A stretch of 64,000 nt of DNA from Massospora cicadina (GCA_022478985.1 JAKSZP010009561.1:1-64000), one strand, 5' to 3'. Shown: positions 33,130 to 44,329, numbered from the stretch's first letter. Numbers and translations: made by a program. The notes: generated from the sequence alone by a model not told the origin.

Positions 33130-36000
33130 GGTTAATGGAACTTCAACCAAGTTCAAGAATTTCAGCTGAGATAAAAATTGAATTCATTACCAGGGAAGTT
33201 ATGGGTTTAACTAGAAACTTACAAGAAGAGGTTTTAGAGGCTTGCCACAACCATCAGCTGGCTGTCCATCTGGGGAGTACAAAAACCCTAGAACTTATTA
33301 ACAACAATACTCATGACTTGGGATATTAAGAAGGGTTATGGATCATGTGAGCTAATGCCCAATTTGTGCTCAAGTCAGCCTCAACGCGATCTTCCCATGG
33401 GTAAGTTGACGCCCCTACAGAGGATACAAGCCTTGGGCATTCATAAGTGTAGATTTTATATCTTCTCTACCCAAGTCCAGGGAAAATGACTCCATAATAG
33501 TTGTAGTTGACCGGTTAACAAAGTATGCTAAGTTCATTCCATGTACCACCCAGATCACATCAAAGGAGGCAGCAGCCTTGTTTTTGGATGATGTTTTCTC
33601 ATGGCATGGAGTGCCAGAGGAGATAATCATTGATTGTGGACCCCAGTTTGTATTTTTTTAGCACTAGTGGTGGCCAACCTGAAAGGAAGAGCCACAACGC
33701 ATCTTAAGTGTAAATGGGCAAACAAAGAGATTATGAGATATAAAAAAATCTTAATATGGCACCTCAGATAACAGCCTAGGAAGCTATATCAGAAGGTAAG
33801 GAAGCTTTGGAAAACTTTTATCCGGCGCCTGCTTTAGCTGGCAGACCATGGCGGACAACATTGGGGTAGGAGCATCAGCAACATGTGGCGTAAGAAGGTA
33901 TAATTGTGGGTTTTCTTCGTTGATAAGGCCAGCAATATCCATTGCCTCAACGCATTGAGCAAGTTGATGCTCAGCGAAAGTGATGAGAGAAGGCACACAA
34001 GCGAATGACTTGATGCACTGGCGAGTTTCAGGATAATTAGGGTTGAAAAAAGAAGTTTTTGCTGCATCAATACAAGCGTGGCTTGAACAAAAAGCAAGCT
34101 CCTCAATTTTATATCTCGCATCTTCTCAAAATGATGGGGAAAATATGGATAGGAATATCCTCAACAGGGGTCTCCATTGCCCCAAGAAGTTTCTGGCGAA
34201 GTAGGGTGTTGGCAGGGGAAACTGCAGTCTCAACTGCAATTTTATTAATATTTTTATAAAATTGGAAAGCTGTTTCAAGGGCGAAAACGGTGGGGCTGCA
34301 ATTTGTGAGGGTTAACAAAAAACTCCTCCAAAGCAAAATCCAGTTTCACATGGTACGGCTATTCATCCCAATCAATCCATATAAGAGCCTCATATAGATT
34401 GGATTCAACCAGCACTGGGCCAGCCATAGGAATAGAGCAGTGGCAGGAGCTGATTGGCCATGTGCTGTCAACCATGGCAGCTCAGCTGAAACTGGATCAG
34501 CCATTGACTCAGGATTCCCTAATCCAGTCAAATTTTTATTTAAATTTTTTAAACTTTTTTACTGATTGGCTGCCACTTTTATAGCAGTGCCAAATTATCC
34601 AAGGTTGGGGGCAGGAGGATTGAGATCCATTCAAAAAATTAGGGCAAAATGACCATTGGCCAACGCCCAAGGGATGAGCGGTGGAAGTGGCAGAAGCAAA
34701 AACCATGGGGCACTTGCACTTTAAGTAGTCAAGCTCAAAGCACAAGGGGAAAATAGTGCGGCCATTTTCAATGCGCACTTAGAAAGGGTGATCAGGTGCA
34801 TATTTGATCACAGTGCTTTGGGGGAATTGCAATATGGGAATTGTGATCAAATGGGCAGTTCATCACAAAGGCATGAGGCCCTGCCAGACAATCCGCCCCA
34901 TTTATAACCATGAACTGCAACATGGGGTCTGCGCTGTAAATGGCCAAACCCTAAATGAGCTTTTAGTGGAGGCGTTCAGGGGAGAGATGGGAGGGCAACC
35001 TGGAAAACTGGACTACCAAAGTGGACTCATCTGGGAGCCAGATTAAAAAGATTGCTAGAGATTTTATATAATTTAATTGCAGCTTGGCTGCTGCCACTGC
35101 ATCAGCTTCTGAGCAGAAACAATTATCAAAATACCCATAAAGGGTCAGAAGTCAATACATCCATCAGGTTTTCAAACTTCTGTGGCCATCTCGATTATGG
35201 CCATGCGTACATATGGGAAAATTCCCATATATGACCTGGAGGCTGAAATGCAAATTGCTCTGTGGGAGCACCAAATGGCTCCAGAGAACTTCTTGAGAGC
35301 TTGCAAGGTGGTGGGCCAAGTCCCAAGGGGGACATAACGCATGGTAGCGTTGGAAGGGCTAGCAGAGCCAGCCCAAGAGCACTTCAGCAGCAGCTGAAAG
35401 ATGCCAGATGGCATTGCACCACCACCCCAAGCGGGGCAGCAGGCATCAATTGCATTGACATCAGTAAGTTTTAACTTGTTCAAGCGGTTGTTTTTTGTAT
35501 ATTTTTAAAAGACCAGAGTTTGGCTTTATTTTAGGTATCTAAGTGAAAGAGAGATTAGAATTACCCCAGTCTATATCCAAGTTTTAAGAATCATCTACTA
35601 GACAACCTACAGATCAATCCCAGTTTGTCCTCTGCTTACCATCCCCAGTCATATGGTCAGATGGAGAGAGTAATTCAGGTGCTTGAACAATATCTTAGTT
35701 GTTAGGTGTCTGGCCGTCAGACAGACTGGAAAGATTGGTTAGAACTGGCTCAGTATTCCTACAAAAACCTAGTTCATGAGTCAACTGGAATGTATCCCTT
35801 CTTTGCCAATCATGGATATCATCCAGACCAAAGGGACCCCTCAGTGGGTGGACAGAACCCCACAGCAGATGAGATTTCCAGGAATGCTATGGAGATTTAT
35901 AAACTTTTGAAGCAACGTTTAGATCAGGCAGCAAAATTTCAAAACAAAAATCAGACAAAAAGAGGTGGGACAATTCTAGAATAAAGGTGGAAAGTTATGT
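33130..36000 (+). pseudogene. Chr-1 integrase, split by X2
   Basis: The N-terminal zinc site shows CHNHQLAVHLG near 33240-33275, with the Cys pair partly readable near 33360. The core includes SIIVVVDRLTKYAKFIPC near 33487-33545 and then EEIIIDCGPQFV near 33618-33650, which contains the second Asp. X2 interrupts here. The frame resumes at about 35508 with VWLYFRYLSERE, then SSAYHPQSYGQMERVIQVLEQYLS near 35625-35700 (Glu in QMERV) and NLVHESTGMYPFFANHG (35768-35818). Stops occur in both halves. Confidence 0.8.
33661..35493 (-). mobile_element. X2: half-LINE inserted in Chr-1 integrase
   Basis: About 1.83 kb between TTTGTATTTTTTTA (33647-33660) and TTTGTATATTTTTA (35494-35507), 13 of 14 identical. 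Minus-strand pieces match X1 and X3: a zinc-knuckle relic FPLCFELDYLKCKC near 34705-34750 (Cys to Phe and His to Tyr changes), and near the 3' end PHVADAPTPMLSA matching PHPADALTPLLSA of X1. An AT-rich stretch at 34535-34560 may be a further small insertion. The 3' tail is not the clear TTTAAA type. It is the most decayed X copy. Confidence 0.6.
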
Positions 36001-36108
36001 GTTAATTCACTCTTGAAACTACATTACCAAAGCACCACATAAAAAGTTTTTTACTGTATAAATTGGACCATACAAAGTGATCAAACAAATAAGCCCAATA
36101 ACATTGAA

Positions 36109-36399
36109 TTGTCATTACCAGAAGAATTAAGAGCCCATCCCACTACTAATATTTCCCAACTCAAGTTGTTTACAGAGCCAATGCCACAGAAGTCTTTTCA
36201 ACTCAAACCTGCACTGTGTAAATTAAATGAATTTGAAGTTGAGGAGATACTGGACAGTAAGTTGGTACGTGGGCAATGCAAACTTCAGGTAAAATGGAGA
36301 GATTATAATATTAAAGAATATACCTGGCAAACAGCTGAAGACTGCCACCATTGCCCTGAGAAAAGCAAGGAGTTTTTTATCTCAAGAAGGGTGATGTGA
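36109..36399 (+). pseudogene. Chr-1 chromodomain and C-terminus
   Basis: FEVEEILDSKLVRGQCKLQV, followed by KWRDYNIKEYTWQ and a final helix near 36340-36375, is a chromodomain with the aromatic cage positions in W and Y. It is open over 96 codons, runs to the end of the polyprotein, and its stop codon lies a few bases inside the 3' LTR, as is common in chromoviruses. Confidence 0.8.
36384..36394 (+). promoter_or_regulatory. Chr-1 polypurine tract
   Basis: AAGAAGGGTGA immediately before the 3' LTR start (TGTGACAG) at 36395. It overlaps the end of the coding region. Confidence 0.6.
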
Positions 36400-37271
36400 C
36401 AGTACATAACATTTCTGAACATCAGATTGTCTTTATATATAGATAATACTAACAAAAACAAAAAAATAACAATTTTAAAATAGGAAAAAACTAATTTGGC
36501 CTCAAGTATATTAAATGAAGGCTTCTATATGTCTTTGAGGGATCAGCTGGATTTAAGCTTCATCCATTCAATTTATTTAAAGAAATTACAATCCTAACCT
36601 AATGCCAGACCACACCATAAAATATAATTGATACAAGCCCCTAATTGAAGGGGTTCTGAAATAGAGAACTTTTCAAGTGAATGGATATTTAAAGAAGTCA
36701 AAATTTACCATTTTCCTCCTCAAAATTTACTTCAAATGAAACCCAAAAGTCAATCCTAATACATGAGCCCCAAATTTAGCATTTTTACGCTAAATTCATC
36801 AACTTAGGTTATTTAGGTGTGTTTACCAACTATGACCTATATTAACTCTTTTAAGTATAATAAGCAAATTACTACATGTTTCTTAATTATCTGCTATCAC
36901 AATTGCAACATAAAGATCTCATCAGACTTAAAAAAGTTTGGAGCATTACTTATGTCTATCATAAATAAGAATTGAGTAGATTTCATCACTTATATCTGTG
37001 TAGTTCCACGGTTTTTGTTCAAAAAATTTATCTTTGGAAAACCCTTTAATTAATTATTTATTTTGGCCAAAATACACTATAAGGAACACCTCTTTGAACC
37101 AAGCGACTGAACTTAGTCACTTGGAGAAATCCCTCCTATCTCTTTCATGGGGTAATCAAGCTCTATTAGGGTGAATGTCTATTAATTCTTCTCCAAAAAT
37201 TGATTTAGCTCCATATATAGTGATATGTGGTCATTCAAAGCATTCTCTGGGGTGCTTTCAGGGTTATGAAC
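36395..37271 (+). repeat. Chr-1 3' LTR, left part
   Basis: The partner of the split 5' LTR. It shows what the uninterrupted target of solo LTR-2 looked like (CCTCAAGTATATTAAATGAAGG at 36491-36512, with no insertion). It is itself cut at 37271 by TRG. Confidence 0.8.
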
Positions 37272-38641
37272 TGTGAAATTCCAAGGATTGCTTGCTTGTT
37301 TCATTATATCCTGCACGTTTAATTGGTACTAAGTTCCTTTAATTAATCCTTGATATTGCCAGTGGCTTAAGGTATTTCCATCATCTATAAACTCATTAGG
37401 TTGATCAAAATAACCCTGACTATTCAGGTCGATTTTGGGCATAATTTCCCTTTGTGTTTGGGAATTTCTTTCTTGGCAGGTAGATCTAAAGCTATGGATT
37501 CTGAGGATCAAACTTGCCAACACTCTCCAAAAAGGACTTAATATAAACTGGAAAGAGGATAGAATAAATTAGATATTTTATCAGACTAGACTTTCTGATA
37601 ATTATTCATTAGGTCAGGCGCCGGTATTTATACCTCTCTTGGGCATCTCCTGGCCACATTCAAGCACGCAATCTTTCAGAATATTTTCCACCTCAGTTCA
37701 ACCCTTAAACTGATATTAATGAGACCTATTGCTAGGTTTAATAAAGGCAGAATACTCTCATATTTGGGAGGATTTTGGAGACAAGAATCTCAATAACAAA
37801 CGTGCAAAATTGTCTTAGAATTTGTCTTGAAATGAGTTTTGTTATACTGCTGATGAAATACAAATTATGGGAGATTTTGTGGTCAATTTAAAATAAATGA
37901 TTTAATCTTAATTTGGGCCATCAGCAGCCTCTCTTGATAGCACTAGGCACTCTCTTTTTGGGCAGTCCATGTGCAAGTACTATTGTGCCAGTTCCACATA
38001 TTGACATACAAAAATTATTTTGGACCAGCTCTAAATATGTTTTTGTCATACAGCTGACAAAAACGACTCTTAATTGGGATGTCAACTGGCCCTCTCAATA
38101 GCACTAGGTACTCTCATTTGGGCAGTCCTTATGCAAGTGCTATTGTGCTGATTACACATACCAACATACAAATTTCGCCCTAAGTTGGGAAATTGATTAT
38201 GTTATCATTCATCTGAATGTCCATGGTACTTTTAAACGTTAACTTCAAGTTGGTCCCAAACAATTTTGTATACTGAATGTTTGATATTGTTCACAATAAT
38301 TGAAACCAATTGCTGAGATTGGATGCAGTGGTAATTTGCCATAATGTGAAAGCATTTTCAGCCTGAGCTACCAAAAAAATAAAAATAAAAATATTAATTT
38401 TAATTAATGTTGAGTTGATTGGCCTGTGCCAAGTAGTTGCAGAGAAGATCAGCCTAAATTTGCTGGGGTATTTGGCCTGAGCTTTTAATAAATATAATTA
38501 AAACCATGTTATGATAATCAGCTAAAGCTGTGTTATTGCAATAGGTTTTTATTATAGTATTAGTTCAAGCATTAGGAGTGAAATAGGCCCAATCTGTAGG
38601 TTGTCAATGGTTTATTTTTGAGTCAACCACAGAATTTGACA
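37272..38641 (-). repeat. TRG 3' LTR (left copy)
   Basis: Starts TGTGAAATTC and ends TTTGACA on the plus strand. It aligns along its length with 42288-43648. It contains two imperfect copies of a block of about 95 bp, starting near 37918 and 38083, each with CTCTC..ATAGCACTAGG and GTGCAAGT.CTATTGTG. Confidence 0.85.
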
Positions 38642-38653
38642 TAACCCCCCACT
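38642..38653 (-). promoter_or_regulatory. TRG polypurine tract
   Basis: On the minus strand it reads AGTGGGGGGTTA just before the LTR start TGTCA. The edge resembles that of Gyp-C (GGGGGGTAA then TGTCA at 55981-55994), which supports a common machinery. Confidence 0.7.
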
Positions 38654-38714
38654 TGACTCAAACATAAGCCCTATGAATTCTGATCAGCCTTCACTAATCA
38701 GCATCATTTATTAA

Positions 38715-38860
38715 TTTCAGCCTGAATGGCTTACAAATCTGGAGTTGGATCCTCATATTTTTAATTTTGGCCCAAACTGCCAACGATTCTGAAGTTAGAT
38801 CCTCTTATTGTTAATTTTGGACTGAACAGCTGACAAAACTGGAGTGGGATCCTCTCCTCA
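38715..38860. repeat. 50-bp tandem repeat in TRG interior
   Basis: Three imperfect units at 38715-38764, 38765-38814 and 38815-38860. Each contains a GATCCTC block and ends near TTAATTTTGG. It lies between the polypurine tract and X3. No coding meaning is seen. Confidence 0.7.
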
Positions 38861-38943
38861 ACCCCAAGTGCAAGATAAAGTATTCATTAAGTGGATATAT
38901 ATATTTTTTATTTTGGGTTATATACTTTTTTCTTTTTATTATC

Positions 38944-40852
38944 ATATTTACTGAGATAAGCTGACCTGAGGACAGACATTAATTAACTAAGAACTAAAAC
39001 TAATGTAACTAATTGATTCACACAAAACTCCCAAAATAAGCGGAATGAGTGAAACACTTCTAACAAAACAACCAACCAGATGGGCAGCGGAGACTGCTTA
39101 TTCCTCCATGGCGGAAGAGGAGGGGGATTGGGGGGCTCATCTTTGGCAGCAACTACCTCTTCCCAGAGTAGGGTGCATGTCAAGGAAGATGGAAAGAGAG
39201 TTAGGGCATTGACAGTATGTGGTTCAATATCTTTGATGATTGGTACTTCCAAGTAATTGCCAACCATAAAAATGACAGTAATATTTTTGGCTAAAGCTTT
39301 TTCAGCTTTAATGTGGGGGTTTGGTAGTTTAACAAATGTGTAAATATTGGTTTGAGTAATCTTAGCTTTTGGATTCCATGCTACAGTTACCACGTTCTGG
39401 ATAGCATCAGTGACGTTTTTGTGTAGTTGTTTCACATTAATCTTACTTTTTTGATTAAGATTTTTGGGGATAACAGGAGGTGATTTCTCCTGCGAGCGCC
39501 ACCACTGATTTGGCGGCAGCTTTGCAAAGGGGACACCGATCTGGTGTGGTGGCTGCTTCTACTGCAAGCTGGTAGTTGCTGTATAATGGTTTTGTATTTG
39601 GCTGTGGGATATATAAATGAAGGGGAACTCTGCATCCCAAATTGCATCACAGAACTGATTGACTTGCAGCAATGGTTCTTCAATGATATTACCTGATTCG
39701 TCAATTTCATCAAAAAACTACCATGTGTTCTGGTTGAATTGAATTGTGGAATCGGTGTATGGTTGAGAGTTGGTTGATTTGTTGGAGGTTGCATGGGATA
39801 AAAATGGGTCCATTCCTGCACTTGATTGGAAGAATCAATTGTGGCACTGGGGCAAGGTGGGTGCTGATTGGTGGCTGTAGATGAAGCTTCAGCAACAGTC
39901 TTTGTGGAGGGGGAGGTAGGATTGTACCCCATGCCAGAATTGGCGCGGGGTGGGTGGTGGATTGGTGGCCATTGGATGAACTATTAGCACCATCAGAAGC
40001 AGCTAGATATGGGCACTTGTATTTTGAGTGTTCTAACTTGAAACAGGATGAACAAATCGTCCATCTGCCCTCAACGTGGGCCCAGAACGGATGGTCAGGG
40101 GCAGAGGGGATAGTGGCATGAGGGGGAGTTAATGGGGCAATTTTGTTCATTTCTAGCTGATTGTGGCATGCGCCCAAGACCCAGAAAGGCGTGTGGCCCC
40201 ATTTGGGACCACAAATTAAAAGATGGGGTTGGAGCCATAGGCTGCCAAACCTTCCATCAGCTACTAGTGGAGCACCTCGGGGGGAGGTGGGTAGGCAAAC
40301 CAGCGAACTGAACCACCAAAGTTGTGTCTTCTGGGAGCTGAGTCTGAGTTGTTGGGAGAGGAGTATCCTGGAAGACCATAGGCACTATTGCTGCAGTGGT
40401 GACATCAGCTTCACAGGTGAAACCAAGATTGAAATACCCCTTATAGGGGCGGAAGTCAATAAAGTAGGCGGGATGTATCACAGCCTGAGCCATTTTGATA
40501 ATGGCTTGGTCATTGTAGGGAAAAGTTTCCCATATTCGACCCTAAGGCTGAAATGCATGTTGCTCCAGGGGAGCACCAGGGGGCAACAGGGCACTGCTTG
40601 GGTTTGAGCGAGCTGAGCGTCAAGATCCTTGGGAGGAATGAGATGTCCCAGTGGTTTGGTATGACTGGGCAAGCCACTCCAAGCACTTTTCCTGTCAGAT
40701 AGAAAATGGCAGGGTGGGTTTCGCCGCTGCCCCACACTGGGGAAGCTGGTGGAGAATCTAATGACATCAGAGTGAAACTATGGCAGGCAATTGAGTTTTT
40801 AATTTGTTAACTGTATAAATTGCTCAAAAAGTTTGCCAAGCAGACAGAGAGT
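38944..40852 (-). mobile_element. X3: half-LINE inserted in TRG
   Basis: About 1.91 kb, the same length as X1. The minus-strand start ACTCTCTGTCTGCTTGGCAA resembles the X1 and LINE starts. The 3' side carries the shared AAGCTGACC block seen in X1 (on the plus strand, 38957-38965 here and 29375-29383 there). A T-rich duplication of about 17 bp (38926-38942 and 40853-40868) is plausible but low in complexity. The interior is the best-preserved X coding region. Confidence 0.65.
38983..40767 (-). pseudogene. X3 ORF1-like protein (best X copy)
   Basis: Read from 40767: MSLDSPPASPVWGSGE, then VEYGKLFP, FIDFRPYKGYFNLGF and LPEDTTLVVQFAGLPTHL (40493-40257), an RRM-like region parallel to LINE ORF1 (WLDLGF, LPEGQWVIET, FLTFDFLP). 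A complete zinc knuckle CSSCFKLEHSKYKC (CX2CX4HX4C) lies near 40049-40008. It is preceded by HPFWAHVEGRWTI, as HPFQVTVDSTPPI precedes the knuckle in the LINE. A Pro/Thr-rich stretch and a CPLC pair follow (39640-39455), then 39435-38983. Frame changes are several. No catalytic domain is seen. Confidence 0.65.
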
Positions 40853-42272
40853 TTTTTTCATTTATTATTATCTTATTATTATTAATTAATTTTTTCCTTT
40901 TTTACTTTATATCATTTTATATTGCAATGCTAATATTTTATATCAATTTTCCACTTTTTTGATTGGCTAGATTATTGAGCCTTCTTAGGAATGGACTCAG
41001 GCAGATTATGGTGGCAAAACTGTGGGTATAGCTCCTAAAGTAATTGGTAAGCTCATGTATTTCCAAGTTTTCCATTTAATGCAGGTATCATAACATTGTG
41101 CAGTTCATGGAAGATCATAACTGCGTGTTCCATTGCATTCTTAACATCAAATTTGTCTATTGTGTTGCGCCCATGCAGAACTTGTGCCATATGAAAATTT
41201 GTCCGCAAAGTCCTTAATAGTCTCATTCTGCTTGAAACAATATTAAGAAGCTTTCTTTTTGGGTTTTAATTTCTCAGGTTCTCCAAATTGTTTTGTTACT
41301 GCAATCATGGCATCCATATAGGACCAATTGTTGACCAAATAGGACATAACGAGGTCACAGCTATGGGCATTAAGTGAGTTAATAAGGTCTGATCCTTTTG
41401 AATTGTCCAATGCTCTTCATTGCTTTTTCAAATAGCTTAAGGAAAGAGTGAACGTTCCCATCCTGATCAAACTTTGGTAAATTCAATGGTTTGAAGTCAC
41501 CATGCCCTGCTTCAGGCATAGGGGTTGTACTTCTTCTTGAATGTCTTGGAGTATCATCGCTCATAATTGGCCCTCCTTTCCCGCTGGGAAGTATATGGAG
41601 TCAGAATTGCTAGGATTCTAGGCATAGAACAGATGTTCAAAATATTGGTTTCTGCATTGGTGTCAATTTACAATGATTCAATTTCATGGTATTGCTCTGA
41701 CCTACTTAATTCTGATGCTTGAATTTGGCCCTTAGTTGTTATCTAAACTGTTTTTTGGCCTAATGGGCAAAGCTTTCTCCTATTTCTCTTTTGTCAAAGC
41801 TGGGTGAGCATTGATCGCTTTGTTTTTTGGGGAATTTGAGTTCTTTTCAATGTTGTCATTTTTTTCTTTGAGCAGAGCTTGATTGGACGTTATTCTTTTA
41901 ATGTCTTTGGCTATACTGTCTACTCAGGAATTTGCAGCTGATAATTTCATTATGAGTTCCCAATTCTCCTTAGTAATTTCAGTATTTCTGGCCTGCAATC
42001 TTGACACAACCATCTAAATTTTTTAAAATATCACTTTGTTCAAGGCATCTTCCCCATCCCTATTCAAGATGACTGATTTTGCTGCATGAGCTCTCCCAAC
42101 TGTGATAAGATCCAGGGAATAGGAGGTATTAGCTTTGGAGCCTTGGCATCTGGTATTAAAATTAAAACAAGATTTATTGTTGCTAGTTTCCATCTTGTTG
42201 TCATTTTCTTATGTGGCTAAATCTGCCAGAAACTGATTATGTGAATCCATTTTGGAAGATGTTACTGATTTT
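40853..42272 (-). pseudogene. TRG Gag-like region
   Basis: Read on the minus strand. A start at 41564 gives MSDDTPRHSRRSTTPMPE and FKPLNLPKFDQDGNVHSF (to 41379). After a frame change, LVMSYLVNNWSYMDAMIAV, KQFGEPEKLKPK and FKQNETIKDFADKF follow (41370-41190). Pro-Phe-Asp-G and FKQ/ETI-FADKF segments are what Ty3-type Gag capsids look like. No zinc knuckle is visible before X3. The part above 41564 is probably 5' leader with decayed sequence. Confidence 0.6.
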
Positions 42273-42285
42273 TGAGTGAGCATCA
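42273..42285 (-). promoter_or_regulatory. TRG primer-binding site
   Basis: On the minus strand TGATGCTCACTCA, two bases after the LTR. It differs by one G to A in the first ten bases from TGGTGCTCAC in Gyp-A and Gyp-C. This suggests use of the same tRNA primer. Confidence 0.6.
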
Positions 42286-42287
42286 GT

Positions 42288-43648
42288 TGTGAAATTCTGA
42301 GGATTTCTCACTTGTTTAATTAAAATCCTGCACACTTAATTGGAACAAACTTCCTTAAATTGATCCTCAATATTGCCAGTGGCTTATGATATTTTCGCCA
42401 TTTGGAAACTCACTAGGCTGATTAAAATAGCCCTGACTTTTTTGGTAAATTTTGGGCATAATTTCCCTTTGTGTTTGGGAACTTCTTTCAAGGCATGTAG
42501 ATGTAAAAGCTGTGGATTCTGAGGATCAAACTTGCCAACACTCTCCAAAAGGGACTTAGGATAAAAACTGGAAAGAGGATAGAATCAGATAGTTATTTTA
42601 TTAGACTAGATCATTTGATAATTATTCTTTAGGGTAGGCGCTGGTATTTATACTTCTCTAGGGCATCTCCTTGCCACATTCAAGCACGCAATCTTTCAGA
42701 ATATTTTCCACCTCAGTTCAACCCTTAAACTGATATTAATGAGACCTATTGCTAGGTTTATAAGCGGCAAAATACTCTCATATTTGGGAGGATTTTGGAG
42801 ACAAGAATCACAACAACAAACGTGCAAAATTTTCTTAGATTGTCTTGAAATGAGTTTTTTTATACTGCTGATGAAATACAAATTCTGGGAGATTTTGTGG
42901 TTAATTTAAACAAAGGATGTACCCTTAATTGGGCCGTCTTCAGGCCTCTCTTGACAGCATTATGTACTCTCATTTGGGTGGCCCATGTGCAAGTGCTATT
43001 GTGTAAGTTACAAATAATAGATATACAAAGATTATTTTGGACCAGCATTAAATAAGTTTTCATCATACAGCTGATAAAAATGACTTCCTAATTAGGATGT
43101 CAACTGGCCCTCTCAATAGCATTAGGTACTCCCATTCAGGCGGTCCATGTTCAAGTGCTATCATGCCAATTAAGCATACTGAATTAAAAATTTTACCCTA
43201 GGGCAGGAAATTGAATACATTATCATTTATCCGATTGTCCATGGGACTTTTAAACGTTATCTTCAGGTCAGTCCTGAGCAAATCTGTATACTGAATGTTT
43301 GATATTGTTTCAGATAATTGGGACCAATTTTCAAAATTGGATGCAGTAGTAAATTGGCCATAATATGAGAGCATATTTGGCCTGAGCTACCAATAGAATA
43401 ATAGATTTGAATTGACGTTGAGTTGATTGCCCATGCTGATTAGTTGTAGAGAAGATCGCCTAAATGTGTGGGGGTATTTGGCCTGAGCTTTTGATAATAT
43501 AATTAAATTTATGTTGCTATAATCATCCCAAGCCATATATTACAATAGGTTTTAATTTAGAGTATCAGTTCAAGCATCAGGAGAGAAAATCAGCTTGATC
43601 TGTAGGTTGTCAAAGGGTTTAATTTTGAGTCAACCACAGAATCTGACA
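42288..43648 (-). repeat. TRG 5' LTR (right copy)
   Basis: 1361 bp, TGTGAAATTC...TCTGACA, the partner of 37272-38641. Shared stretches include TTCAAGCACGCAATCTTTCA and GGAGGATTTTGGAGACAAGA. Differences are mainly single-base changes and short indels. Confidence 0.85.
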
Positions 43649-43705
43649 TGGACTGTTACCTGGTTGGTGTTAACAACCACTTTTGTCCACTACTGGAAAG
43701 AACTA
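43649..43705 (+). repeat. Chr-1 3' LTR, right part
   Basis: TGGACTGTTACCTGGTTGGTG...GGAAAGAACTA continues the LTR cut at 37271, and matches 28230-28287 of the 5' LTR. With 36395-37271 it gives about 929 bp, against about 927 bp for the 5' LTR. Confidence 0.75.
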
Positions 43706-44329
43706 TTTAGTTATGCCTCAGGCCAAATATCAGAACAAAAAATATTTTGGCTCAGGAATTCTTCCCTATCTCTTTGGCCAGTGGAGAATTAACAGAGCAA
43801 TTTATATAAAGTTTATTAGGTTGTAAACTTGGCATTATTCCAGAATTTTCTTATTGCTTAAAATATAAGAGTATTAGTGATTTTGGGCATTAGGCCTGAT
43901 AATATGTGTAGATAAATTTATAAAATATTGTTGGGATTTAACCCCAATTAAAGATTGATTAATAAAAATAACATGATGTCAATAATACTAGTAAAGTCAC
44001 CATTTACTAAACTAATCAATAATATAATTCTAGAGTTGAGGCTTACCTAAATAAAGGTGACGTTTGACTATAATATTAGGATTCTTTAAAGCAGGCCAAT
44101 AAAAATAGCTACTTCATGTGCGATTCTCTTCACAAATTGAAGTCATATTATAAGGTACTCTATTGTGAGGCAAAAACTATAAATAGGACGTATGAATGGT
44201 TACAAAACCAATATGCCTGGTAGAAGATGGTCATGACCATACAAGAGTTTCTGGAGTCATGGCTAACATATACATAAAATAATATTGACCCATCCCTCAG
44301 TTTCATTATCAAGTGGAAATCCCCTCCTA
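43706..44329. other. Unassigned stretch right of Chr-1
   Basis: AT-rich sequence without a readable domain. By position it may be the decayed start of the R1 integrase and the linker before it. A TATAAATA-like box near 44178 is not supported by other signals. Confidence 0.3.

Larger units (their letters stand above)
37272..43648 (-). mobile_element. TRG: Gag-only LTR retrotransposon (TR-GAG-like)
   Basis: LTRs of 1370 bp (37272-38641) and 1361 bp (42288-43648) flank 3646 bp. Of this about 1.9 kb is the later X3 insertion, leaving about 1.7 kb. That interior holds a Gag-like frame and no protease, RT or integrase. Flanks are TGAAC and TGGAC, a five-base duplication with one transition. It has a primer site at 42273-42285 and a polypurine tract at 38642-38653. 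It lies in the 3' LTR of Chr-1, whose sequence resumes at 43649. The layout fits terminal-repeat Gag-only elements described in plants, moved by proteins of autonomous relatives. Confidence 0.75.
20118..43705 (+). mobile_element. Chr-1: Ty3/gypsy chromovirus, heavily interrupted
   Basis: Two LTRs of about 927-929 bp once insertions are removed: 20118-20238 joined to 27477-28287, and 36395-37271 joined to 43649-43705. They flank Gag, protease, RT, RNase H, integrase and a C-terminal chromodomain in that order. Without insertions the element is about 6.2 kb, normal for this group. Four independent insertions sit in it: solo LTR-2 with Chr-2 in the 5' LTR, X1 in the protease, X2 in the integrase and TRG in the 3' LTR. 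Each interrupted sequence resumes cleanly on the far side. All coding frames are broken. The inner LTR end (about 28287-28304) is uncertain by some bases. Confidence 0.85.

Noticed and set aside
38715..38860. CRISPR-like array
   Set aside because: Three adjoining 50-bp units without distinct spacers, inside a eukaryotic LTR element. It is a plain tandem repeat.
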